Shown here: positions 53,719 through 63,958 of the stretch, piece by piece
Numbering within the stretch: the stretch's first letter is position 1
Layout: every line of letters starts with the position of its first letter
DNA from: JBGAWK01 sp044227665
GTDB taxonomy: Bacteria; Bacteroidota; Bacteroidia; Chitinophagales; JADIYW01
Direction of reading: 5' to 3'
Assembly: GCA_044227665.1 (NCBI GenBank)
Contig: JBGAWK010000007.1
Location: 17,960 to 81,959, forward strand
Length of the DNA stretch: 64,000 nucleotides
The notes under the pieces: generated by a model
Told to the model about the DNA's origin: nothing
Seen by the model: the letters and a program-made list of their open reading frames with translations, nothing else
Database searches by the model: none
Translations under genes and position numbers: made by a program

Positions 53719-56700
53719 ATGAAAAAAATTATATATATCCTATCTTTTTTTTTTAGCAATACTATCATAGCTCAAAATATAGAAGTAGCTAGAAATATTC
53801 AAATGACTATAGGAACTTTATTTTATGAAAACGTAGATAACGACCCTGTAATATTCCCAACTACAGATGATATCATAGAAATCAATGGATTAGTTACCAT
53901 GTCTAATCAGCCAAATGCTTCTGTTAGCTATACGCTTAATCAAGTTATTCAGTCACCATCTCCCGATTTTACTGTATCTGGTTCACAAATACTTACCAAT
54001 TATGTGTTGTTTAATAATCAAAATTATTGCTTATCTACATATCCATTAAACTATAGTTTTAATGCATGGGAAGAAGATGCAAATGATGGTGGTACTTATG
54101 GCGTATATAATAGTACTATAGATGATAGTTATGCAAATGTAAATGGATCATATACTGCTGCAACTTTCCCAACTGGTAACTCTAATATTTTATTGACAGC
54201 ACAAAATGGGTTCGCAAAATATGATATATGGATTAGCACGTCTAATAATGAGTCAAGAATAGTGCCTGATATTGCAGCTACTCCTGCCGATAAGATAAAT
54301 ATATGTAGCGGACAAAATGCTGTAATAAATGTAAATTCTGCTAAATCTATGTCTGAATATAAAGTAAAATATGGCAATGATACGATTCCTGTGATAAGAG
54401 GTACAAATACACTCACTATCACCCCTGCCAATTTCCCACAATTGAGCGTAGCAGGAAATTATAGTTTTACTGTGTATGAAAAAGTATTAGGAAATTGCTA
54501 TACTAGAGCAGGCACAGGTAATGTCGTAGTAAGTACACCATTACCAGCATTAAATCCTATTATGGCTTCTTCTAGTACTGTAATCTGTGGTGTTGATAGT
54601 GTGGGTTTAGTATATACGGGTAGTGCTTCTAGTCCTAGTATAAGAATATTTTGGCAAAAAGATGGTGTTACTCAAACCAGCCCAGTCTGTAATGCCAACT
54701 CAGCTTCATGTGCATTTTATGCCAACTCAGCAGGTACATATAGAGTAGGATATACTAATTCTTGTGGTACTGTATATTCTAACAATATTGTAATTACAGA
54801 AACTCCCCCTACAGGTAATCTAATTAAAGAAAATACAGTAAAATGTTTTGGAGAATCAATCGCTTTATTTGCTACGTTTTCTGCGGGTACAGATTCAATA
54901 TTTTGGTATAATAACTTAGTACCTGTTGATACCACCATGACTACATCAGCACAAACTTCTGCTGGTATCTTAGTACAACAAAATGGATTTTATACATGTG
55001 TTTTTAAAAATAGGTGTGGGGCATCTAGTACAGGTTCAGTACAAGTTATCTTCGATTCACTTCCCTCCCCAAATATTATAACACCTGATGGCTCTTCATT
55101 CTGCGCAGGTGACAGTATTATTATATATTCTCCAGAAGCCGCTATTCCTACTACTTATCAATGGCGAAAGAATGGAATAAATTTAACAGGAAAAACCAAT
55201 AGGTACCTATTGGTAAAAGATGCAGGCACGTATAGCTGTGTACTTACCAATCGTTGTGGTACAACTACCTCCAAAAATATGATAGCCACTGTAGGAATAC
55301 CTAATAACACAATAGAAATTACCTCAGCAAATGGAAGAAATTATCTATGTAATGGTACTACATTAACATTGATTGTTCCTAGTAATCAAGCAATATCCTA
55401 TCAGTGGAGAAAAAATGCTGTCAATATATCAGGTGCCATTAGTAATACATACGTTGCTAATACAGTAGGTACATATTCATGCGCTATAACGTATAATTGC
55501 GGAAATAGAATCACTAATAACTTCGTAGTTATAGATAATTCTATTCCTACACCAACCATATCGGCGAGCAATACCACTATATGTAGTGGAGATTCTACAT
55601 TACTTACATGTTCAAGTGTACCAAATGCACAATATGTATGGCTATATGAGGGATTTCCTTTGCAAGTATATACACAAACATATTATGCAAAAATTGCAGG
55701 AAATTATTCCTGCGGTGTTACAAATATATGTGGCGAAAGGTATTCTAATGTCATTACAGTTACAGTAGGAGGTGTGCGACCTACTGTAAATATAACTGCT
55801 GCTGGTGGCGATACGCACCTGTGCACAGGTGAATCTATAGTGCTTACTGCCACTGTAGCTAATGCCACTACCTACCAATGGAAAAAAGATGGCACAAATA
55901 TATCGGGAGCAACAGCAATAAGCTATACTGCAACTACAGCAGGCACATATACTTGCGTAGTCACCAATAGTTGCGGCAATGTAACTTCAAATAATATAGT
56001 GCTTACGCAAGGAGGATTACCAGTAGCATCTATCACCACTCCTGGAGGTAGCACATTGTTATGTCCCGGAGGCAGCGGTTTATTGATGACAGCTGCCGCC
56101 GGCACAGGATACACCTATGTGTGGCGTAAAGATGGCATAATCATCACAGGAGCAACAGCAAATACCTATACGGCAACTACGGTGGGTACGTATGCATGTG
56201 CTATTACCAATGCGTGTGGTACAACTTCTACAAGCAAGGTGCTTACTGCGGGTGTCGCCCCTACAGCTACACTAAGCAATCCAAGCGGAGTTACAATAAT
56301 GTGTAATAGCAATACCGTTCAACTTATAGCTAATACAGGCACAGGGCTTACTTATCAATGGAAAAAAGATGGCGTGAACATAGGGGTGGCTACCTCCCAA
56401 TCATTTTATATCGCAAATACAGCGGGTACATATACCTGTATAGTCACAAATGCCTGCGGTAGTGCCACATCCAATAGCATAATATTAGTAAATGGAAATA
56501 TTACTGCTGCTATTAGCACTGGCAACAGTACTTCCTTATGTAATGGTAGTACAGCTACATTAAATGCAAATTCAGGTACAGGATTAATATATCAATGGCT
56601 AAGGAATGGCATCAATACAGGAAATGCTACGCAAACATATACTGTAAATACAGCAGGTACATACACTTGTGTAGTTTCAAATACTTGTGGTAGTAGTACT

Positions 56701-57741
56701 TCCAATGCCATCATCATCACCTCTGGGTTAGCACCATCTGCTACTATTACATCTTCTAGCATAAACAATATATTATGTAGCGGCTCATCCATATCCTTAT
56801 CTGCTAATATAGGTACTGGATTGACTTACCAGTGGTATAGAGGTGGTGGTGCAATTTCTGGAGCTGTATCCGCAAACTATTCGACATCATCTACAGGAAA
56901 CTATACCTGCATAGTGAGTAATTCATGTGGCAGCACTACCTCCAATACTATTACATTAATAGATGGAAACCCACCTACAGGTAATATTATAGCTACAGGA
57001 GGAGCTACTAGGTTTTGTGATGGTGCTAGTGTTACAATAAATGCAGAGGGTGGTGCTGGAATAACTTATCAGTGGCGAAGAAATGGCATAAATATATCAG
57101 GTGCCACTGCTCAAACCTATACAGTTATCAGCTCTGGTGCTTATACTTGTGCCGTAACCAACACTTGCGGAACTACTAACTCCAATACGCTCAATATCGC
57201 TGCTATTCCAAATACGAATATTTCTACTCAACCAGTAAGCCAAACTAAAAATTCAGGGCAAACGCTTACGCTGTCCGTAGTAGCTACAGGAAATAATCTA
57301 TCGTATCAATGGCAAAAAAATGGCGTAAATATCTCGGGGGCAACAGCAGCTACTTATACAAAAGCTAATATTACTACTGCTGATGCAGGTAACTATTCTT
57401 GTATAGTCAATGGAGAATGTGGAGGAACGAAGACATCTAATGTAGCTGTAATTACAGTAAATCCTTCTACACCAATTATCTCTAAGTTGCTAAAAATAAA
57501 TGCAATATACCCCAATCCTACACATAGTAATTTGATTATACAGCTAGATTTATCTGAGCAACAAGATTTGGCATTAGAAATTATAGATGTAGAAGGAAAA
57601 ATATTAAGTAGTAATAAAGTTACCGTATTGCAAAATCAGCAAACCATTTCCATGGATGTATCTAGCTATGCTGTAGGCACATATATATTAAGCATAACAG
57701 CTAATGATGGTATAGCATATAGTAAATTTGTCAAAAACTAA
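53719..57741 (+). CDS. Giant secreted protein with about 12 Ig-like repeats and a type IX sorting domain
   Basis: The protein has about 1340 residues. The signal peptide MKKIIYILSFFFSNTIIAQ starts at ATG 53719; the open TTG at 53692 lies within the promoter box. After an N-terminal domain (about 20-280), roughly twelve 75-85-residue Ig-like repeats follow. Each has a W (usually YQW), a G-x-Y-x-C strand (AGTYTCVVTN) and a following CG, so each repeat has conserved cysteines. The C-terminus has the type A sorting domain (INAIYPNPTHSNLIIQLDL to YSKFVKN) that sends it through the GldKLMN machine to the cell surface. Repeat number may vary between strains. Adhesion is a reasonable guess, not shown. 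Confidence 0.85.
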   Translation: MKKIIYILSFFFSNTIIAQNIEVARNIQMTIGTLFYENVDNDPVIFPTTDDIIEINGLVTMSNQPNASVSYTLNQVIQSPSPDFTVSGSQILTNYVLFNNQNYCLSTYPLNYSFNAWEEDANDGGTYGVYNSTIDDSYANVNGSYTAATFPTGNSNILLTAQNGFAKYDIWISTSNNESRIVPDIAATPADKINICSGQNAVINVNSAKSMSEYKVKYGNDTIPVIRGTNTLTITPANFPQLSVAGNYSFTVYEKVLGNCYTRAGTGNVVVSTPLPALNPIMASSSTVICGVDSVGLVYTGSASSPSIRIFWQKDGVTQTSPVCNANSASCAFYANSAGTYRVGYTNSCGTVYSNNIVITETPPTGNLIKENTVKCFGESIALFATFSAGTDSIFWYNNLVPVDTTMTTSAQTSAGILVQQNGFYTCVFKNRCGASSTGSVQVIFDSLPSPNIITPDGSSFCAGDSIIIYSPEAAIPTTYQWRKNGINLTGKTNRYLLVKDAGTYSCVLTNRCGTTTSKNMIATVGIPNNTIEITSANGRNYLCNGTTLTLIVPSNQAISYQWRKNAVNISGAISNTYVANTVGTYSCAITYNCGNRITNNFVVIDNSIPTPTISASNTTICSGDSTLLTCSSVPNAQYVWLYEGFPLQVYTQTYYAKIAGNYSCGVTNICGERYSNVITVTVGGVRPTVNITAAGGDTHLCTGESIVLTATVANATTYQWKKDGTNISGATAISYTATTAGTYTCVVTNSCGNVTSNNIVLTQGGLPVASITTPGGSTLLCPGGSGLLMTAAAGTGYTYVWRKDGIIITGATANTYTATTVGTYACAITNACGTTSTSKVLTAGVAPTATLSNPSGVTIMCNSNTVQLIANTGTGLTYQWKKDGVNIGVATSQSFYIANTAGTYTCIVTNACGSATSNSIILVNGNITAAISTGNSTSLCNGSTATLNANSGTGLIYQWLRNGINTGNATQTYTVNTAGTYTCVVSNTCGSSTSNAIIITSGLAPSATITSSSINNILCSGSSISLSANIGTGLTYQWYRGGGAISGAVSANYSTSSTGNYTCIVSNSCGSTTSNTITLIDGNPPTGNIIATGGATRFCDGASVTINAEGGAGITYQWRRNGINISGATAQTYTVISSGAYTCAVTNTCGTTNSNTLNIAAIPNTNISTQPVSQTKNSGQTLTLSVVATGNNLSYQWQKNGVNISGATAATYTKANITTADAGNYSCIVNGECGGTKTSNVAVITVNPSTPIISKLLKINAIYPNPTHSNLIIQLDLSEQQDLALEIIDVEGKILSSNKVTVLQNQQTISMDVSSYAVGTYILSITANDGIAYSKFVKN

Positions 57742-57758
57742 TATTAAGAATTTCAAAC

Positions 57759-58367
57759 ATGATAAACATTAAAGAAATTCTATTGATCGCATGTATAGGT
57801 CTTGCAATTATCTCTTGCAAAAAAGAAGATGAAGAATATAATGACCCAGATTTTATTGAAAGAACACTAAATATCAGCATTACAGATACGCTTACTATGT
57901 TAGATAATGAAATATCAAAACAGATAGATATTGATGGAAATAGCATAGCAGATTTTCTAATTTCTGCAAGATTTGTTCAAGCAGGCGGTGCAGATACTGT
58001 AGCTAGACTATTAAAAATTACAGGTACAACTGCAAATAACAAATCAGGTGCTAACAATACACCAACTATATATGGTACAGCATATATCACTAGAGGAATT
58101 GCCGCTGAGGGTGTGATAAGTAGCACATACCCATTTTTTAATCAAGAATCGCACCCCTATATAGCTCTTTATAAAGGTGCTTCTAGAATACAAACTTTTG
58201 GTAGTATAACTGATGATGCCATAGTTGGCATAACTTTAGTAAAAGGAGCATCTATTCACTATGGATGGTTGCGTTACAAAATTTCTGCCGATGGTAAAAC
58301 ACTTACCATCATAGATGCAGCTTATAACAATATACCAAGCGAAGCCATTGGTGCTGGAAAAATATAA
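57759..58367 (+). CDS. Probable surface-exposed lipoprotein
   Basis: The 202-residue lipoprotein has lipobox IISC (Cys20) followed by KKEDEE, which fits the charged surface-export signal described for Bacteroidota lipoproteins. The rest is beta-rich, with a C-terminal stretch HYGWLRYKISADGKTLTIID and AYNNIPSEAIGAG, seen in many secreted proteins of unknown role. It lies 17 bp after the Ig-repeat gene, so it is in the same operon and probably shares its LytTR control. Confidence 0.75.
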   Translation: MINIKEILLIACIGLAIISCKKEDEEYNDPDFIERTLNISITDTLTMLDNEISKQIDIDGNSIADFLISARFVQAGGADTVARLLKITGTTANNKSGANNTPTIYGTAYITRGIAAEGVISSTYPFFNQESHPYIALYKGASRIQTFGSITDDAIVGITLVKGASIHYGWLRYKISADGKTLTIIDAAYNNIPSEAIGAGKI

Positions 58368-58410
58368 TAATATGTGGAAAGGAAGTAAATAGTTATGCGT
58401 TATTTCAAAG

Positions 58411-58443
58411 AAGTGCCACCCCGATTTTGGGGTGGCACTTTAA
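58411..58443. terminator. Bidirectional terminator between convergent genes
   Basis: A perfect 12-bp stem AAGTGCCACCCC/GGGGTGGCACTT (58411-58422 with 58429-58440) has a 6-nt loop and flanking T/A residues. It serves the 57759 lipoprotein gene and the convergent porin gene, whose stop codon starts at 58445. Confidence 0.9.
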
Positions 58444-58444
58444 T

Positions 58445-59542
58445 TTAGAAGCTATAAATAGCAGCAAATGTTAATCTAGGCTGAATTTTTGAACCTTCAT
58501 TATCTCTACCCAAAAATACATCACTATCAGCTACATCAAGTCGAAATTCTGGCAATAGTCTCAATGGGCCTATGTTGTAATGTCCTGATAATGTAATATC
58601 AGCATAGTGCTTGGCATTGCCAGCAGTATATGGGGCAATGAGGTCTTTGTCATTTAAGTAGCCCAATCTTATCCCTATTGCACCATTCTCTTTGATAGGG
58701 CATTTTCCATATAGATATACCAATGAGTACATTGCATTTTCAGCATTGTCGTCCTCTTTGTTTGCTTTTAATCTATATGCGTGCATGGCAGCATTAATTC
58801 CAATGGCACCTTTTCCTACATTTACAGATGAAGTAAGATCTAATGAAGACTTATATTTTCGTTGTAAAGATTCGTCAGGTTCATTACCTCCAACATAATT
58901 TAGATATATACTGCCTTTGTCTCCTGTATAGCCGGCTTGTGCGCCTACATACTTATTTCTATCAGCATCTGTCTTTGTATCTGTGTCGTTAAATAATCCC
59001 AATAAAAGATTGAATTTATCTTTAGTAAAATTTGCTTTAACACCAGTATGATAGAATGGACCGTTCTGGAAAGCTAGGGAGGTAGAATAGTTAAAGTTGT
59101 TTTGTGGCTCGATTAGTTCATAACCAAAGAAAGTACTAAAGTTGCCGAAAGTCAATTTTACCCAATCTGTAGGCTGATAGCTGACATATAATTGTTTTAC
59201 AGCTAGAATAGTGTTAGAATAGATTGTATTATTGGCAGATTCTGCACGTGGTCCGAAGCCTATATCCGCCATAAATCCCACTTTCTTAATTTCTTTTGAA
59301 ATCATAAGATTAATCATGCCTAACTCGAAAGAATTGGCTTTATTGGGAAAGGCTTCATTTGCTACATCATTGGTAACTTTTCCGTTGAAATTTGTCTGTA
59401 CGTATGCATCTACAGAGCCATGTAATGTGAATGGTAATTTATCTAAAAGTTCTTCCATTCTTGTAGTGTCTTGAGCGTAGATGAGTGAACTTCCTAATAT
59501 TGAAATTCCTAGGCAAATAATTTTAAATAGTTGTTTTTTCAT
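58445..59542 (-). CDS. Outer-membrane beta-barrel porin-like protein
   Basis: The 365-residue protein has a signal peptide (ends LIYAQ, residue 24). The body has porin-like beta alternation: LHGSVDAYVQTNF at the start of the barrel, GFMADIGFGPR, VKQLYVSYQPTDWVKLTFGNFSTFFGYE and a C-terminal aromatic residue (IYSF) as in barrel proteins. It resembles the Bacteroidota porin/BBP2-type barrels. The solute is unknown. It is monocistronic and convergent with the lipoprotein gene. Confidence 0.82.
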   Translation of the reverse strand: MKKQLFKIICLGISILGSSLIYAQDTTRMEELLDKLPFTLHGSVDAYVQTNFNGKVTNDVANEAFPNKANSFELGMINLMISKEIKKVGFMADIGFGPRAESANNTIYSNTILAVKQLYVSYQPTDWVKLTFGNFSTFFGYELIEPQNNFNYSTSLAFQNGPFYHTGVKANFTKDKFNLLLGLFNDTDTKTDADRNKYVGAQAGYTGDKGSIYLNYVGGNEPDESLQRKYKSSLDLTSSVNVGKGAIGINAAMHAYRLKANKEDDNAENAMYSLVYLYGKCPIKENGAIGIRLGYLNDKDLIAPYTAGNAKHYADITLSGHYNIGPLRLLPEFRLDVADSDVFLGRDNEGSKIQPRLTFAAIYSF

Positions 59543-59720
59543 AAAAAATATTTTAATAATTCAAACATATAAACTATTCAATATTGATTTATACTGTTTT
59601 ATTTTAAATAAAAATTAAATACTTTGTTTTGAAATACTTTATTTATATAAAAATAATTCATATATAAAATATATTAAAATGAAATATATCAATTTGCAAT
59701 TCAAAAAAAAATAATAGTTG

Positions 59721-59728
59721 TATTTTTG
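59721..59728 (+). promoter_or_regulatory. -7 promoter box of the M43 metalloprotease gene
   Basis: TATTTTTG is an exact TAnnTTTG match ending 15 bases before the ATG at 59744. No well-spaced -33 TTG is seen, and the LytTR-like repeats of the neighbouring promoters are absent. Confidence 0.5.
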
Positions 59729-59743
59729 GCAAAAAATTAAGAA

Positions 59744-62700
59744 ATGAAGTCTTTATTATTGTTTTTATTATTGTTTTGTTCAGTTAATCTTAGTTCTCTC
59801 TATGGTCGAGAGGGAGGAAATGGACAAGTAACAAGTGGAAAATGTGCTACGATTAATCCCAGCGATGATTGGGAAGAAGTTTTCCAAAAACAAATCCAAG
59901 ACTTTATTAGGTCTAAAAATCTAATGAGAACTGCTGCAACAATTGATACGCCTTATACCATTCCTGTTATTGTTCATGTTATTTATGGTAATAACTCCCA
60001 AAATATTTCACAGAATAGAATCAATTATCAAATAGCTGCTATGAATAGGGGGTTTAATGCACAAGATAATGAAATCGGAAATGTTCCCTCGTATTTTCAA
60101 TCTGTAATAGGAAACCCTAAAATTAATTTTTGTCTAGCGACACAAGATCCCAACGGGAATATACTTGCCACCCCCGGTGTAGAGAGAATTAATGCTACTG
60201 CGAGAGGGTGGAATGCTGTTGCCGGACTTGATAGGAATTTTATGGAAAATACCGTCAAGCAAAATACAATATGGGATCCCAATTATTACTTTAATATTTG
60301 GGTTTGTAACTTAGTACAATCTACAGGGAATGGTGGTGTTGTAATTGCTTACGCTGCATTCCCTCCACTTGCTGGATTAGATGGTTTGCCGACAGGTAGT
60401 ATAAATACCAAAAACGATGGTGTAGTTTGTAATTATCTTTATTTTGGGAATGGATTTATTAATGATTATAAGCTAGGTAAATCTTTAATTCACGAAACGG
60501 GTCATTGGTTAGGATTAAAACATATATGGGGGGATGATGATCAAATATACGATCCGGCTCTTGACTCAATAATTGATTTGCCTGCAACTGACCCACGTAC
60601 ATGCGAGGGTTCAGATTATGTAGATGATACACCAAATTCTGCTATAAAACATTATTCCTGCTCTTCTTCACCACAGATTACTTGTAATAATGGTCCGAAT
60701 GGTGATATGTATATGAACTACATGGATTATTCTACAGATGTGTGTTTGAATATGTTTACAAAGGGACAAACAACAAGGATGTGGACTGCAATACAAAATA
60801 GCCCTTTGAGGGCTAATGTTGTTAAGTCAAAAACTTGCTCTACTAATCCAATTAAGCCCGATGCCAAGTTTACGGAATCTACAAGAGGAATTTGCCCGGG
60901 ACAATCGGTAACTTTTAAGGATGTTTCTTTATTCAAACCTACTTCTTGGAAATGGACTTTTGAAGGTGGTACACCTTCATCCTCTACTTCTGCAAATCCT
61001 ACCGTAGTTTATAATACAGCACCGGGAAGTTATGATGTAACGCTGATAGCAGAAAATGGAGCCGGTAAGGATACCATCTATATGCCAGATTATATTACTG
61101 TCGTTGGTGTGGTAAGTTTGCCCGTAGCTGAGGATTTTGAGGGAAGCAACTATCCTCCTGCGGGGTGGTCATTTGTTACTCGAAATAATAAATCTGTAAA
61201 CTGGGATACTATTGCAACCGGAGGTCTTGCTCCTCAAAATAATACCAGTATCTATTGGGATAATACCAGTGTAGATGCAACGGGATTCAAGGATGATATT
61301 AGAACACCAAAGATGAATTTTGTGGGTGCAGTATCTCCTAAACTTTCGTTCTATGTAGCTCATGCAGCTTATCCAGATGTCGCTTATAAAGATACATTAG
61401 AAGTTCTTATTTCTACAGACTGTGGTAATACTTTTACATCTATATATAAGAAAGGCGGAGATCAATTAAAGACAGCTCCGGATATTGAGTTTGATTGGAT
61501 TCCCGAAACGGCAGATCAGTGGAGAAAGGATAGTGTTAGTCTTACAGCTTTCAATGGCAACCCTGAGGTAATGGTTGTGTTCAGAAATATAGCAAAATTT
61601 GGACACTCTATTTACTTAGATAATATAAATATATCTGATTTAGTTTCTAGTCCACCTGTTGCAAAGATAGCTGAGGTAGCAGCTACGATATGCCAAGGAC
61701 AGACTATCACCCTCCAAAGTGTATCCACAGGATCACCTACAAGTGTAAGTTGGAACTTTGGCGGTGGAGGCACACCAAATACCAGTACTGCGGTGAGTCC
61801 GGTAGTAGCCTTCAATAGCATAGGCACCTTTACCATCACCCTTACAGCTACTAACAGTGCCGGAAGTTCTACCGTTACAAAGACATTAGTAGTAGTAGCC
61901 AAGCCCAATGTTGCGGTAGATAATGCTACAATATGCAATGGTGAGAGTGTGACGCTTACAGCTACGGGAGCATCTACGTATGCATGGACACCTGGAGGCA
62001 GCAGCGATGCCACCATCACGGTAAGCCCTACCACAAACACAACCTATAGAGTTATAGGTACAGCTACCAATACATGTACAGATACGGCATTCAGCACTGT
62101 AACTGTCAATACCAAGCCTACAGCAGATGCCGGCAGCGACAAGGTGATCACCTGTACTACTACCAGTGTGCAGCTAGGCACGGCAGGGGTAGCAGGAAAT
62201 ACATACAATTGGTCACCATCACCAGGACTAAGCAATGCGAATATTGCACAGCCTACGGCTACAGCTGCAGGCACGTATAGGGTAATAGTGACTACCACAG
62301 CTACAGGATGTAAGGATACTGACGAGGTAGTAGTGACGCAAAACAATGCCCTTCCTAATGCCAATGCCGGCAATGACAAGATGCTTACCTGTACAAATCC
62401 TACGGCACAACTCAATGGCTCATCCACTACATCTGGCATAAGCTATAGTTGGGCAGGAGTGGGTATCGTCAGCGGCGGTGGCACAGCCACCCCTACGGTA
62501 AATGCCGCAGGAAGCTATACGCTTACAGTAACGAATCCTGCCAATGGCTGTACATCTACAGACCAAGTGGTGGTAAGTTCTAACATCGTCGCACCTACAG
62601 CAGATGCTGGCAGTGATAAGGTTATTACCTGTACCACACCTAGTGTTCAGCTAGGCACGGCGGCAGTAGCAGGCAATAGCTATAGCTGGTTGCCAGCATC

Positions 62701-63958
62701 AGGACTCAGCAATGCTGGTATAGCACAGCCTACGGCTACGATTGCTGCCACCTATACGGTAACGGTAATGAATACAGCATCAGGATGTACAGCTACAGAT
62801 GTGGTAGTGGTAACATCCAATACTATAGCCCCTACAGTGAATACTTCGGGAGCTACGATATGCACAGGACAGAGTGTACAGCTGACAGCTACAGGTAATG
62901 GTAGCGGCTACAGTTGGACTGGCGCAGGCATCGTAAGTGGTGGCAACACGGCTACACCTACAGTAAACGCTGCCGGCACCTATACAGTAACAGCCACCAA
63001 CGCTGCCAATGGCTGTACAGCCACAGCCACAGCCGTAGTGACGATAAATAACAATACCCCTACAATAACTGTAAACAACGCCACGATATGTAGCGGCGAA
63101 AGTGTGACACTTACCGCTAGTGGCGCCAGTACCTATACATGGAACACAGGACAGAGTGGTGCGAGCATCACGGTAAGCCCTATAGAAAATGCTACCTATA
63201 CAGCTACAGGCTCTACAGGATGTAACAGTGGCACGGGCAGTAGCACAGTAACAGTAAACCCCAAACCCGATATAAGTGTAAATGATGCAAGTGGATGTCC
63301 TAGTAGCAGTCAAACCCTTACGGCAAGTGGAGCTACAACATATACTTGGAGTAATGGCAGTAGTGGTGGCAGCATCAGCATCACCGTAGGTAGCAGCAAC
63401 AGCACCGTACAGGTAATAGGCACAAGCACAGGATGTAAAGACACGGCTACAGCACAGATTACCTCATTGCCAGTACCTGCAACACCTAGTATTACAAGAT
63501 TAGACAGCATATTGACCTGTATGGTGACGGCAGCAAGCTATCAGTGGTACAAAGATGGTGCAGCAATAAGTGGCGCTACAAGTCAGACATATAAGATGCC
63601 TAGCAATGGACAGTACAAGGTAGAGGTGAAGAATGTAGAAGGATGTAGTGCAGAGAGCGCCGTACTGAGTGTGATAAGTTTGCCCATAAAGCACAACACG
63701 ACATTGAAGGATATGCAGATTATCCCGAATCCTAACAAAGGCACTTTTGAAGTGAGGATAGAGAGCAGTGAGCGCAGAGAGGCAGAAGTGGTGATGTATA
63801 GCGTAAGTGGACAGAAAGTGTGGGGTAGCCAATGGCAGATAGAGAGCGGCATGAACAGCTACAGCGTATTCGAAGATCAATTGCCACAAGGTATGTACTA
63901 CCTGCAAATCAACAGTGGCGGAGAGATGAACACCCTGAGAATAGTGATACAGAAATAA
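59744..63958 (+). CDS. Secreted M43-family metalloprotease with PKD, jelly-roll and repeat domains and a type IX sorting domain
   Basis: The 1404-residue protein has a signal peptide (about 1-21) and a propeptide. An M43 (pappalysin/cytophagalysin-like) catalytic domain has zinc motif HETGHWLGLKH (250-260) and Met-turn MNYMDYS. A PKD domain follows (about 375-450), then a choice-of-anchor/MAM-like domain (about 465-630), a second PKD (about 640-720), and seven to eight SprB/Ig-like repeats (DAGSDKVITCTT, LGTA.VAGN patterns). The end is the type A sorting domain (MQIIPNPNKGTFEVRI to LRIVIQK). It is exported by type IX secretion and degrades extracellular protein. The catalytic part is AT-rich, while the repeats from about 61650 onward are clearly richer in G/C. 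Confidence 0.9.
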   Translation: MKSLLLFLLLFCSVNLSSLYGREGGNGQVTSGKCATINPSDDWEEVFQKQIQDFIRSKNLMRTAATIDTPYTIPVIVHVIYGNNSQNISQNRINYQIAAMNRGFNAQDNEIGNVPSYFQSVIGNPKINFCLATQDPNGNILATPGVERINATARGWNAVAGLDRNFMENTVKQNTIWDPNYYFNIWVCNLVQSTGNGGVVIAYAAFPPLAGLDGLPTGSINTKNDGVVCNYLYFGNGFINDYKLGKSLIHETGHWLGLKHIWGDDDQIYDPALDSIIDLPATDPRTCEGSDYVDDTPNSAIKHYSCSSSPQITCNNGPNGDMYMNYMDYSTDVCLNMFTKGQTTRMWTAIQNSPLRANVVKSKTCSTNPIKPDAKFTESTRGICPGQSVTFKDVSLFKPTSWKWTFEGGTPSSSTSANPTVVYNTAPGSYDVTLIAENGAGKDTIYMPDYITVVGVVSLPVAEDFEGSNYPPAGWSFVTRNNKSVNWDTIATGGLAPQNNTSIYWDNTSVDATGFKDDIRTPKMNFVGAVSPKLSFYVAHAAYPDVAYKDTLEVLISTDCGNTFTSIYKKGGDQLKTAPDIEFDWIPETADQWRKDSVSLTAFNGNPEVMVVFRNIAKFGHSIYLDNINISDLVSSPPVAKIAEVAATICQGQTITLQSVSTGSPTSVSWNFGGGGTPNTSTAVSPVVAFNSIGTFTITLTATNSAGSSTVTKTLVVVAKPNVAVDNATICNGESVTLTATGASTYAWTPGGSSDATITVSPTTNTTYRVIGTATNTCTDTAFSTVTVNTKPTADAGSDKVITCTTTSVQLGTAGVAGNTYNWSPSPGLSNANIAQPTATAAGTYRVIVTTTATGCKDTDEVVVTQNNALPNANAGNDKMLTCTNPTAQLNGSSTTSGISYSWAGVGIVSGGGTATPTVNAAGSYTLTVTNPANGCTSTDQVVVSSNIVAPTADAGSDKVITCTTPSVQLGTAAVAGNSYSWLPASGLSNAGIAQPTATIAATYTVTVMNTASGCTATDVVVVTSNTIAPTVNTSGATICTGQSVQLTATGNGSGYSWTGAGIVSGGNTATPTVNAAGTYTVTATNAANGCTATATAVVTINNNTPTITVNNATICSGESVTLTASGASTYTWNTGQSGASITVSPIENATYTATGSTGCNSGTGSSTVTVNPKPDISVNDASGCPSSSQTLTASGATTYTWSNGSSGGSISITVGSSNSTVQVIGTSTGCKDTATAQITSLPVPATPSITRLDSILTCMVTAASYQWYKDGAAISGATSQTYKMPSNGQYKVEVKNVEGCSAESAVLSVISLPIKHNTTLKDMQIIPNPNKGTFEVRIESSERREAEVVMYSVSGQKVWGSQWQIESGMNSYSVFEDQLPQGMYYLQINSGGEMNTLRIVIQK

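Noticed and set aside
53719..57741. Repetitive DNA as a possible CRISPR array.
   Set aside because: The repeats are about 230-250 bp, imperfect and in frame with a coding sequence, with no short identical repeats separated by unique spacers.
61612..63510. Several long open frames on the minus strand within the metalloprotease gene.
   Set aside because: They lie opposite G/C-richer Thr/Ala repeats, are low-complexity, and have no start signals. They are shadows of the plus-strand gene.
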